Shown here: positions 8,246-14,457 of the stretch, piece after piece
How positions within the stretch are numbered: the stretch's first letter is position 1
Layout of the letters: every line of letters begins with the position of its first letter
NCBI GenBank assembly: GCA_003446605.1
Contig: DMDF01000145.1
Span: 1 to 21,886, forward strand
From: Anaerolineaceae bacterium
GTDB lineage: Bacteria; Chloroflexota; Anaerolineae; Anaerolineales; Anaerolineaceae
Length of the DNA stretch: 21,886 bases
Direction: 5' to 3'
Position numbers and translations under genes: made by a program
The notes under the pieces: model-generated
Seen by the model: the letters and a program-made list of their open reading frames with translations, nothing else
The model's database searches: none
Told to the model about the DNA's origin: nothing

Positions 8246-8309
8246 ATAAACCACGATATGGTAAAATACACGCATTTGTAGGACAATTAACTTAATAGAT
8301 GAGGGATAA

Positions 8310-9872
8310 ATGGCGCCTTTACTTGAACTAAGAGGAATTACCAAACGGTTCCCTGGGGTACTCGCAAATGACCATATTGACCTGACGCTTGAAAAGGGGG
8401 AAATCCATGCCCTGCTGGGAGAAAACGGAGCAGGTAAAACAACCCTGATGAATATTCTTTATGGGTTGTATTCCCAGGATGAGGGTGATATTTTTGTCAA
8501 TGGGAACAAGGTTACCATCAATGAACCAACGGATGCCATCAAGGCTGGCATCGGCATGGTTCATCAGCATTTCATGCTGATCCCCGTATTCACCGTCACA
8601 GAAAATATCATGCTCGGGGAAGAATACGTAAAAGCAGGCGGTTTTCTGGATAGAAAGAAAGCCGCTGCCAAGATCACAGAAATATCTGACAAGTACAATT
8701 TGAATGTAAATCCGGATGCGTATGTGCGCGATCTGCCAGTTGGCACCCAGCAGAGAGTGGAGATCATCAAGATCCTTTTCCGTGAGGCAGAGATCCTCAT
8801 CATGGACGAACCTTCCGCGGTACTGACGCCCCAGGAAGTGGATGAACTCTTTAAAATTATGCGTGTGCTGGTCGACCAGGGCAAATCCATCATTTTCATC
8901 ACACATAAATTGCGTGAAGTAATGGAGTGTGCTGATCGCATCACCGTCATTCGTGGTGGAAAAGTGATTGGTTCCACCACGCCAAAAGAAGCGGATACCA
9001 AGAAATTAGCCACTATGATGGTCGGTCGTGATGTACAGCTCAAGATCAAAAAGACCAAATCTGACCCTAAAGAAACCGTTCTTAACGTTGAAAATCTGCG
9101 TGTGATGAATTCACAACAACATCTCGCGGTAGATGATATTTCCTTCAACGTCCGTGCTGGAGAAGTGCTTGGTATTGCTGGTGTTCAGGGCAACGGACAA
9201 ACCGAACTGGTAAGAGCTTTAACTGGCTTGCTGCCCCCCACGGAGGGTAAAATTGAAATACTGGGTCAGGATACCCCCCAAGAGAAACCACGTTTCATCA
9301 CAGAATTGGGCTCAGCCCATATTCCGGAAGACCGTCAAAAAGATGGTTTGATCTTGGCGTTTCCAGTAGCAGATAACCTTATTCTCAATACCTATTTTCA
9401 TGAACCTTTCTCCAAGGGAATCACGCTGCAATTTGACGAGATCGCTAATAGTGGGAATGCCCTGGTAGAGAAATTTGATATCCGCACCCCCAGTGTCAAC
9501 ACACCCGTCAGTAATCTCTCTGGGGGAAATCAGCAGAAAGTGATCGTCGCTCGTGAGTTTTCACGACCAATCAAACTGTTGATCGCATCCCAGCCAACAC
9601 GCGGTTTGGATGTCGGTTCTATTGAGTACATCCATAAACGCTTGATGGCAAAACGAGAGGAAGGGTGCGCTATTCTTCTGGTCTCAACAGAATTGGATGA
9701 GATCATTCAATTATCTGATCGCATTGCAGTCATGTATCGCGGCAAAATTCTGGATATCCTGGATGCGCAGGATGCTACCAAAGAAGTCCTCGGTTTGCTC
9801 ATGGCTGGCATCAAACCCAGCGATGAAATGAAATCGCAGGCAAAACACGAAGAACAGATCATCTTAACGTGA
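8310..9872 (+). CDS. Nucleoside ABC transporter, double ATP-binding subunit (NupA/YufO-like)
   Basis: Energizes nucleoside import at the inner face of the membrane. The 520 residues hold two fused ATPase domains. Domain 1 (about 1-235) has Walker A GENGAGKTT (37-45), signature LPVGTQQRVEI and Walker B ILIMDEPSAVLTP. Domain 2 (about 250-500) has a Walker A remnant GVQGNGQTE lacking the Lys-Thr pair, a clear NLSGGNQQKV signature and Walker B LLIASQPTRGLDV with Gln in place of the usual Glu/Asp-Glu. Such a degenerate second site is normal for ribose- and nucleoside-type double ATPases. The start follows GATGAGGG. The following permease begins 11 bases after its stop. The partners are the BMP lipoprotein and the two permeases. 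Confidence 0.96.
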   Translation: MAPLLELRGITKRFPGVLANDHIDLTLEKGEIHALLGENGAGKTTLMNILYGLYSQDEGDIFVNGNKVTINEPTDAIKAGIGMVHQHFMLIPVFTVTENIMLGEEYVKAGGFLDRKKAAAKITEISDKYNLNVNPDAYVRDLPVGTQQRVEIIKILFREAEILIMDEPSAVLTPQEVDELFKIMRVLVDQGKSIIFITHKLREVMECADRITVIRGGKVIGSTTPKEADTKKLATMMVGRDVQLKIKKTKSDPKETVLNVENLRVMNSQQHLAVDDISFNVRAGEVLGIAGVQGNGQTELVRALTGLLPPTEGKIEILGQDTPQEKPRFITELGSAHIPEDRQKDGLILAFPVADNLILNTYFHEPFSKGITLQFDEIANSGNALVEKFDIRTPSVNTPVSNLSGGNQQKVIVAREFSRPIKLLIASQPTRGLDVGSIEYIHKRLMAKREEGCAILLVSTELDEIIQLSDRIAVMYRGKILDILDAQDATKEVLGLLMAGIKPSDEMKSQAKHEEQIILT

Positions 9873-9883
9873 GGAAAACAAGC

Positions 9884-11128
9884 ATGGAAAATCAAAAACA
9901 AACACAAAACAAACCCAGTGGGATTGCAGTTTTCTTCGATGAGCTGTCGAAAAGCTCAGGGATGGTCACTTTTTTAGCCATCCTGACAGGCATTCTCATA
10001 GCCGGTCTGTTGGTTGCTTTGACAACCGTGGAAGTATATGACGCGTTCTCCATTTCTTTCTGGAGTGGTATCAAAGAAGCCTTGAGAACGGCATGGAATA
10101 CCTATTCCTCTCTCTTCATAGGTGCCTTCGGCGACCCTAAGAAAATCGCAGCTGCCTTTCAAGGCGGTGATGGGCTTGAGATTCGGCGAGCCATCAACCC
10201 GTTTTTCGAAAGCTTGGTTCAAACCACTCCTTTCATTTTTGGTGGTCTCTCCGTAGCGCTGGGTTTTCGGGTTGGGCTTTTCAATATCGGTGCCGAAGGG
10301 CAGCTGTTTATCGGTGCTATGACCAGTGTTTACGCAGGCTACGCCATAACCGGATTGCCAGCTTATATCCATATCCCCCTTGCCCTTCTAGCAGGAGCAG
10401 CGGGTGGTGCGGCATGGGGGTTTGTTCCCGGTTATCTCAAAGCAAAGACGGGGGCGCATGAAGTGATCATTACTATCATGATGAATTACATCGCTTTCAA
10501 ACTGAGCGACTTTATGCTGCGCGGTCCCATGAAAGATCCCAATGAATATACACCAAAAACACCCTGGATTCAGGAAAGCGCTCAATTGACCCGCCTCTTC
10601 CCGGACACCATCCGATTTCACATCGGCTTCTTTATAGCCCTTGGAGTAGCTTATTTTGTGTATTGGCTATTATTTAAAACCACGTGGGGCTTCGAACTGC
10701 GTACCGTTGGTTCAAACCCGAATGGTGCCCGCTATGCCGGTATCAATACCACCAAAGCAACTGTGGTCGCCATGTCATTAGCCGGCTCCCTGGCAGGGCT
10801 AGCTGGAGCCAATGAGGTATTAGGGTTGAACTACCGTCTGGTACCCTCCTTCACATCAGGATATGGTTTTGACAGTATCGCTCTGGCTCTACTAGGAAAG
10901 AACCACCCGCTGGGGGTGGTGCTCTCGGCGCTGTTGTTCGGCTTCCTGCGCAATGGATCACGCCAGATGCAGCTGAAATCAGGTGTTCCGATTGATATTG
11001 TATCCATCCTGCAAGCACTCATCCTGACATTCATTGCAGCTCCTGCGATCATTCGCTCTATTTATCGTTTGAAGAAACCCGACCACGAAGAAGAAACTAT
11101 CAAGGTTGGTAGTTGGGGAGGGAACTAA
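9884..11128 (+). CDS. Nucleoside ABC transporter permease 1 (NupB/YufP-like)
   Basis: Integral membrane subunit of the BPD_transp_2 family (414 residues from the chosen start), with hydrophobic helices from about residue 30 onward. Family residues are visible: FIFGGLSVALGFRVGLFNIGAEGQ, where FNIGAEGQ is the hallmark of this group, GAHEVIITIMMNYIAF, ELRTVGSNPNGARYAGI, which is the coupling loop to the ATPase, and SLAGSLAGLAGANEVLG. The ATG at 9884 is preferred because GAGGAAA, overlapping the ATPase stop, lies about eight bases upstream; an in-frame GTG at 9869 overlaps the ATPase stop and has no such site. The next permease starts one base after its stop. Confidence 0.95.
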   Translation: MENQKQTQNKPSGIAVFFDELSKSSGMVTFLAILTGILIAGLLVALTTVEVYDAFSISFWSGIKEALRTAWNTYSSLFIGAFGDPKKIAAAFQGGDGLEIRRAINPFFESLVQTTPFIFGGLSVALGFRVGLFNIGAEGQLFIGAMTSVYAGYAITGLPAYIHIPLALLAGAAGGAAWGFVPGYLKAKTGAHEVIITIMMNYIAFKLSDFMLRGPMKDPNEYTPKTPWIQESAQLTRLFPDTIRFHIGFFIALGVAYFVYWLLFKTTWGFELRTVGSNPNGARYAGINTTKATVVAMSLAGSLAGLAGANEVLGLNYRLVPSFTSGYGFDSIALALLGKNHPLGVVLSALLFGFLRNGSRQMQLKSGVPIDIVSILQALILTFIAAPAIIRSIYRLKKPDHEEETIKVGSWGGN

Positions 11129-11129
11129 C

Positions 11130-12419
11130 ATGGCTGACACAAAATCAATGCAAATTGAAAATAAACAAGTTGATAAAAAGAAAACAAAATCACACCGCAT
11201 CACTTTTGGTATCATCTATCTGGTTCTGGCAGCATTCATCTGGATCGTTTTCGTAAACGGAACAGATACAAGCATTTTGACAACCTTCAACATGACACCC
11301 GGTGGATCATCTGCGTACATGGATGACTGGATCTTTCCGACTGCCAGCACTTTATCCACGTTAGCTTTCATCTGTGCCATTGCCGGTGCGTATCAGATCA
11401 TCCGTGGTTTTGGAAAATTCACCAACGGGATTCTGGCGCTGGTGGCAGGTATTTTCATCTTCAGCTTTCTCTCGTGGGCATCCTCCGGTGGTTCCATCAA
11501 TCTGGCAGGGTTGCTGCGCGTTACCGTTGTGCGAGCAGTGCCTCTAACATTGGGTGCCATGGCAGGTATGCTGTGTGAGCGATCCGGTACGGTTAACATC
11601 GCCATCGAAGGGATGATGTTGACCTCAGCCTTTGTAAGTACGGTAATTGCCAGCCTTACCAATCTATGGATCGGTATGCTTGCGGGGGTTCTTACAGGTG
11701 GTTTGATAGCATGGATTCACGGTGTTTTAACCATCAAATACAAGGTTGACCATACCATTTCGGGTACTGTCATCAATATTTTTGCTACCGGAATCACTTC
11801 TTTCCTATCATCCAAATTCCTCCAGAAGACAGATTACCAGTATTTAAACGAACCCGGCATGTTCCCGCAAATCGATATCCCTGTACTTTCGAAGATCCCT
11901 TTCGTCGGACCGATCCTGTTCAGCCACAATATGTATGTGTATGCCATGTTCCTTCTGGTTCCATTTTTGACAGTAATGCTTTTTTCAACCCGCTGGGGGT
12001 TACGATTACGCTCAGTAGGCGAGCATCCCAAAGCGGCAGATACATTGGGTATCAACGTGATCAAGACCCGCTATATGGCAGTGATTCTGGGTGGCATGAT
12101 GGCAGGTTTCGCCGGCACCTATTTCACACTGGGCTCCTCCGGTCGTTTTGACGAGCTGTTGACAGCCGGGCGTGGTTTTATCGCCCTGGCAGCCATGTTG
12201 TTTGGCAATTACCATCCGGTGGGCGCTATGGGAGCAGGGCTGCTGTTCGGCTTCTTTGACTCCCTATCGGCTAAAGCCTCCATACTCAAGGTACCAATCC
12301 CTTCAGATTTCCTGGGGATGATGCCTTACCTCGCCACCATTGTTGTTCTGGCAGGTGTGGTAGGCAGGAGCCAGGCACCAGCTGCTGCTGGTAAATCCTA
12401 CGACAAGGAATCGCTCTAA
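11130..12419 (+). CDS. Nucleoside ABC transporter permease 2 (NupC/YufQ-like)
   Basis: Second, partner permease of the nucleoside importer (429 residues), same superfamily as the preceding gene. Visible landmarks are LRVTVVRAVPLTLGAMAGML, CERSGTVNIAIEGMML, which is the counterpart of FNIGAEGQ, DHTISGTVINIFATGIT, the coupling loop LRLRSVGEHPKAADTLGI, and GRGFIALAAMLFGNYHP. The start is set by GGGGAGG ending about eight bases before the ATG; it begins one base after the stop of permease 1, so the two should be made in equal amounts. The hydrophilic, Lys-rich first 25 residues should be cytoplasmic. It ends the operon and is followed by a strong hairpin. Confidence 0.95.
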   Translation: MADTKSMQIENKQVDKKKTKSHRITFGIIYLVLAAFIWIVFVNGTDTSILTTFNMTPGGSSAYMDDWIFPTASTLSTLAFICAIAGAYQIIRGFGKFTNGILALVAGIFIFSFLSWASSGGSINLAGLLRVTVVRAVPLTLGAMAGMLCERSGTVNIAIEGMMLTSAFVSTVIASLTNLWIGMLAGVLTGGLIAWIHGVLTIKYKVDHTISGTVINIFATGITSFLSSKFLQKTDYQYLNEPGMFPQIDIPVLSKIPFVGPILFSHNMYVYAMFLLVPFLTVMLFSTRWGLRLRSVGEHPKAADTLGINVIKTRYMAVILGGMMAGFAGTYFTLGSSGRFDELLTAGRGFIALAAMLFGNYHPVGAMGAGLLFGFFDSLSAKASILKVPIPSDFLGMMPYLATIVVLAGVVGRSQAPAAAGKSYDKESL

Positions 12420-12424
12420 ATACT

Positions 12425-12453
12425 AGAAGAGGCGACCTGTGGTCGCCTCTTCT
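12425..12453 (+). terminator. Terminator of the nucleoside transporter operon
   Basis: A perfect 13-bp stem (AGAAGAGGCGACC / GGTCGCCTCTTCT) with a TGT loop, followed by CTTTC. The T-run is short but the stem is very stable. It lies between two converging genes, so it probably also serves the minus-strand URO-D gene ending at 12471. Confidence 0.8.
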
Positions 12454-12470
12454 CTTTCAAGTATAGGAAA

Positions 12471-13622
12471 TCAGTACCTTCCGAACTCCTCCACGGCATC
12501 CACCATTGCCAGCACATTTTCAGGCGGTACCTCGTGCATGATAGTATGCACCGAAGCCACCATGTAACCACCTCCCTCCCCCAGGATGGAGATCACACGC
12601 TTCACCTCTGCTTTCACCTCATCCGGTGTGCCATAGGGAAGAACGCGCTGCGTATCAATGGCACCACAGAAAACGATATCCTGCCCGTAGCGTTCTTTTA
12701 ATTCCTTGAGATTTGCCATCTTCCCTGCTGAAGTCTGAATGGGATTCAAGATATCCACGCCCATCTCAATAAAATCCTCAATCAGGTCAAACACATCCCC
12801 ATCGGTATGAAAAAACACCTTTGCCTTGGTACGTGCTTTGATGAATTCAATGAACTCGGCATGGAAAGGTTTCAGAATCTTGCGATACATGCGCGGGGAG
12901 ATCATCAATTTTTCTTGAGTGCCAAGATCATCCCCGATCTTGATGATATCCAGGTTATCACCTGCTTCATCCAAAAAATGCCCCATCAACGTTTTACACA
13001 AATCTGTGATCTTGCGCAGCAGCGCCGTTGCGAAATCAGGGTACAGCGCCATATTCAGCAAGAATGTATCCATACCCTGCATGGCAAAGGCACGTTCAAA
13101 AGGGAACAACAGCCAAGGCGTGCCCATGATGGCATACTGGTTCTCTTCAGCCAAATGGCGTGCCAGCTCTTTCACATGTGCCACACGGTAAGGGTCGTCC
13201 ATATCAGGCCAGGGATAATTTTCGATAGCATCAATAGTAGTCGCCTCTGCCAGCGGGTGAATGCCCGGGTACCACACACCTTCTTCAATTTCCTTCTGCC
13301 CGCTGCCCCAGCTATCGATGCAGGGAGCATGCGGAGGACGATTGCGGTTGTGTTCATAGATGGCTGCCGGGAAGCGATCCAACACACCACGTACATCACT
13401 GTGTAGACGGCGCATGGTCTCTTCATCCACCTTTGCAGTTCCCAGTTCAGGCCAATCGTAGAGATACTCCTCCGGCGCGCTGATGCCCGCCAGTTTCTTC
13501 ACCCCACGGTAGGGTTCCATCTTAATGCCAGTTGCATTCGAGACCCCCACGATGATCGGAACCCGATCCGGTATTTTGTGATCCAGAACTGCCTTCACTC
13601 TTTCACGTGATGTCATGCCCAT
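12471..13622 (-). CDS. Uroporphyrinogen decarboxylase (URO-D) superfamily protein 1, methyltransferase-like
   Basis: Member of the URO-D barrel superfamily, which includes heme-pathway HemE and the MtaA/MtbA corrinoid methyltransferases. With 383 residues it begins TSRERVKAVLDHKIPDRVPI and has GDDLGTQEKLMISPRMYRKI and FFHTDGDVFDLIEDFIEMGVDILNPIQ (from about 271), typical of the uncharacterised anaerobe branch and not of HemE. The His-x-Cys zinc motif of MtaA/MtbA reads His-Thr-Asp here, while a later Cys (CGAID, about 319) remains. The ATG at 13622 is chosen because GGGAG ends seven to eight bases upstream; extending to 13673 adds 17 unlikely residues. A c-di-GMP-I riboswitch lies about 350 bases upstream on the same strand. 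Substrate unknown; a methyl transfer role with the corrinoid protein at 15808 is inferred. Confidence 0.85.
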   Translation of the reverse strand: MGMTSRERVKAVLDHKIPDRVPIIVGVSNATGIKMEPYRGVKKLAGISAPEEYLYDWPELGTAKVDEETMRRLHSDVRGVLDRFPAAIYEHNRNRPPHAPCIDSWGSGQKEIEEGVWYPGIHPLAEATTIDAIENYPWPDMDDPYRVAHVKELARHLAEENQYAIMGTPWLLFPFERAFAMQGMDTFLLNMALYPDFATALLRKITDLCKTLMGHFLDEAGDNLDIIKIGDDLGTQEKLMISPRMYRKILKPFHAEFIEFIKARTKAKVFFHTDGDVFDLIEDFIEMGVDILNPIQTSAGKMANLKELKERYGQDIVFCGAIDTQRVLPYGTPDEVKAEVKRVISILGEGGGYMVASVHTIMHEVPPENVLAMVDAVEEFGRY

Positions 13623-13656
13623 CGTGTTTCTCCCAGAACAATTTTTCTTGGGGAAA

Positions 13657-13665
13657 ATTGTAGCA
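13657..13665 (-). promoter_or_regulatory. Possible extended -10 element for the URO-D 1 gene
   Basis: TGCTACAAT on the minus strand matches an extended -10 box, 35 bases upstream of the ATG, but no good -35 is present (AAGCAC at 17 bases). If active, the gene could be expressed independently of the riboswitch transcript. Confidence 0.35.
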
Positions 13666-13747
13666 TAAGGCATTCATCTGTGCTTGAATCAGCTCCTTTT
13701 CTTTCATTAGATTTTCATAATTTATTTGATTCGATGGTTAAATTAAA

Positions 13748-13824
13748 GAATGGGCAGCTGTTCGGAGGGATTGCTGACCGCCGCCGCCGTAGTTGTCAAA
13801 CTATCCCTTCTGCACCGCCCATCC
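13748..13824 (-). ncRNA. Nested stem-loop region in the leader (unknown RNA)
   Basis: Three nested inverted repeats: outer 13748-13755 with 13817-13824 (8 bp), middle AGGGAT 13766-13771 with ATCCCT 13803-13808 (6 bp perfect), inner TGAC 13775-13778 with GTCA 13795-13798, around a GC-rich loop of CGG repeats on the minus strand. The outer stem contains a G-U wobble when read on the minus strand but an A-C mismatch on the plus strand, favouring a minus-strand RNA. It matches no RNA family I recognise. Confidence 0.4.
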
Positions 13825-13847
13825 TTCCAAAATAAGAATGTGCAACC

Positions 13848-13880
13848 GCTGTACAAAAGAACTTCTTTTCTTCGTACAGC
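13848..13880 (-). other. Hairpin in the riboswitch downstream leader
   Basis: GCTGTAC (13848-13854) pairs with GTACAGC (13874-13880); the enclosed A/G- and T-rich stretch can pair further as AAAAGA/TCTTTT with a four-base bulge. No poly-T tail follows, so it is a structural element and not an obvious terminator. Confidence 0.45.
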
Positions 13881-13915
13881 TCGATGTTTCCGTTATAAAC
13901 CTATTTAAAGAACAA

Positions 13916-13937
13916 GACCCGGTTGCATTACCAGGTC
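13916..13937 (-). terminator. Possible second terminator after the riboswitch
   Basis: An 8-bp stem (13916-13923 with 13930-13937, one G-U pair on the minus strand) and a six-base loop, followed on the minus strand by TTGTTCTTT. It could be a weak terminator or part of the expression platform. Confidence 0.4.
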
Positions 13938-13956
13938 TGCCGTTGTGTACAGGTAA

Positions 13957-13970
13957 TAAAAAAAAGACCT
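13957..13970 (-). terminator. Poly-T tract and GGTC arm of the riboswitch expression platform
   Basis: Immediately after the aptamer the minus strand reads GGTC followed by eight T. GGTC can pair with the GACC inside the 3' half of the aptamer, which in the folded aptamer pairs with GGGTC instead. This suggests ligand-controlled termination in which binding favours read-through. The stem is short, so the direction of control is tentative. Confidence 0.45.
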
Positions 13971-13972
13971 TC

Positions 13973-14065
13973 GGCAGCCTGGCGGTCATAGCTGTTGGAA
14001 TAGTTATGCACCATTCCCAGCTTTAGACCCATAGCTTTGCGTCCCCGTTTTTCAGCGGGTTTGCC
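13973..14065 (-). ncRNA. Cyclic di-GMP-I (GEMM-I) riboswitch aptamer
   Basis: On the minus strand the RNA has the GEMM-I core in order. GGCAAACCCG is followed by a stem closed by a GAAA tetraloop, then GGGACGCAAAGCTATGGGTC, a hairpin with arms CTGGGAAT and ATTCC..CAG, and the closing GACCGCC..GGCTGCC, whose TGCC pairs with the initial GGCA. The GCAAACC and GACGCAAAGC blocks and the GNRA loop are the defining conserved parts. The base just before GCAAACC is G, which by my alignment favours c-di-GMP over cyclic GMP-AMP. It has its own promoter at 14095-14123. The first recognisable gene downstream is the URO-D protein starting at 13622, after about 350 bases of structured leader. Confidence 0.9.
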
Positions 14066-14094
14066 TTTTCGAGCCGGTAAATAAACTCAAATTT

Positions 14095-14123
14095 ATTGTA
14101 GTATAGTTCGCTTAAAAAAACAA
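14095..14123 (-). promoter_or_regulatory. Promoter of the c-di-GMP riboswitch transcript
   Basis: Minus strand TTGTTT (14118-14123), 17-base spacer, TACAAT (14095-14100). The predicted start is about 14088, some 23 bases before the aptamer. Confidence 0.7.
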
Positions 14124-14134
14124 GCTGTGAATGG

Positions 14135-14174
14135 AAAAAGGCGGGCAATTTCAGAAATAGGGCTCGCCTTTTTT
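14135..14174. terminator. Bidirectional-type hairpin between riboswitch promoter and tRNA
   Basis: AAAAAGGCGGGC (14135-14146) pairs with GCTCGCCTTTTTT (14162-14174) with one G-T pair; T-runs flank it on both strands. It insulates the tRNA gene from transcription entering from the left and the riboswitch unit from transcription entering from the right. Confidence 0.75.
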
Positions 14175-14195
14175 AAGGTTTCCATCGAATTGCGG

Positions 14196-14201
14196 TATAA
14201 T
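14196..14201 (+). promoter_or_regulatory. -10 box of the tRNA-Arg gene
   Basis: Consensus TATAAT eight bases before the tRNA 5' end; the -35 (TTAAGG at 14173-14178, 17-base spacing) is weak. Confidence 0.6.
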
Positions 14202-14209
14202 GGGCTCAC

Positions 14210-14282
14210 GCTCCCGTAGCTCAATGGATAGAGTCCCTGACTTCGAATCAGTAGGTTGCGCGTTCGAGTCGCGCCGGGAGCG
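14210..14282 (+). tRNA. tRNA-Arg (anticodon TCG)
   Basis: The full cloverleaf is readable. A 7-bp acceptor stem pairs GCTCCCG (14210-14216) with CGGGAGC (14275-14281). The D arm is GCTC..GAGT with GGATA, the anticodon loop is CTTCGAA with anticodon TCG at 14243-14245, the variable loop is AGGTT, and the T arm is GCGCG-TTCGAGT-CGCGC. The discriminator base is G; CCA is not encoded. The first pair of the anticodon stem is a C-T mismatch. It would read CGA arginine codons. Confidence 0.96.
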
Positions 14283-14371
14283 CCTATTTTATCTTGGGAT
14301 TTATCGTGCTATTCTCAGGTATGAGACAAAAAAGTATTTCCCTCATTCCAGAATCTATCTCAACAAAAATA

Positions 14372-14420
14372 CAACTGTATGCTTTTACCCATCTTCATTG
14401 GTTATCAAAGCATACAGTTG
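14372..14420 (-). terminator. Terminator of the corrinoid/URO-D 2 operon
   Basis: A perfect 14-bp inverted repeat (14372-14385 with 14407-14420) with a 21-base loop. On the minus strand it is followed by TATTTTTGTT, as expected for an intrinsic terminator about 40 bases beyond the URO-D stop at 14458. Confidence 0.75.
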
Positions 14421-14457
14421 CAAGATATTGCAGAAAAAATCTTCTGCTGCTATCCGG

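Noticed and set aside
8328..9148. Long minus-strand frames opposite the ABC ATPase
   Set aside because: Shadows of a highly conserved gene; no promoter or ribosome site.
9180..9215. Broken Walker A in the second ATPase domain as a sign of inactivation
   Set aside because: A degenerate second nucleotide site is usual in nucleoside- and ribose-type double ATPases.
12807..13406. 199-codon plus-strand frame opposite the URO-D 1 gene
   Set aside because: Antisense shadow of a clear family protein; no ribosome site or recognisable motifs.
13630..13673. URO-D 1 start at 13673
   Set aside because: The first 17 residues are unlike the family start, and the better ribosome site (GGGAG) precedes the ATG at 13622.
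13740..13910. Two minus-strand peptide-like stretches (one ending in a poly-Gly GGGGQQ segment) in different frames, suggesting a decayed gene
   Set aside because: Neither has a start codon with a ribosome site, they are interrupted by stops and lie in the nested inverted repeats. A pseudogene cannot be excluded but is not supported.
13793..14026. Frames on both strands at 13793-14026
   Set aside because: They lie across the c-di-GMP riboswitch and its hairpins, lack ribosome sites and have no recognisable protein features.
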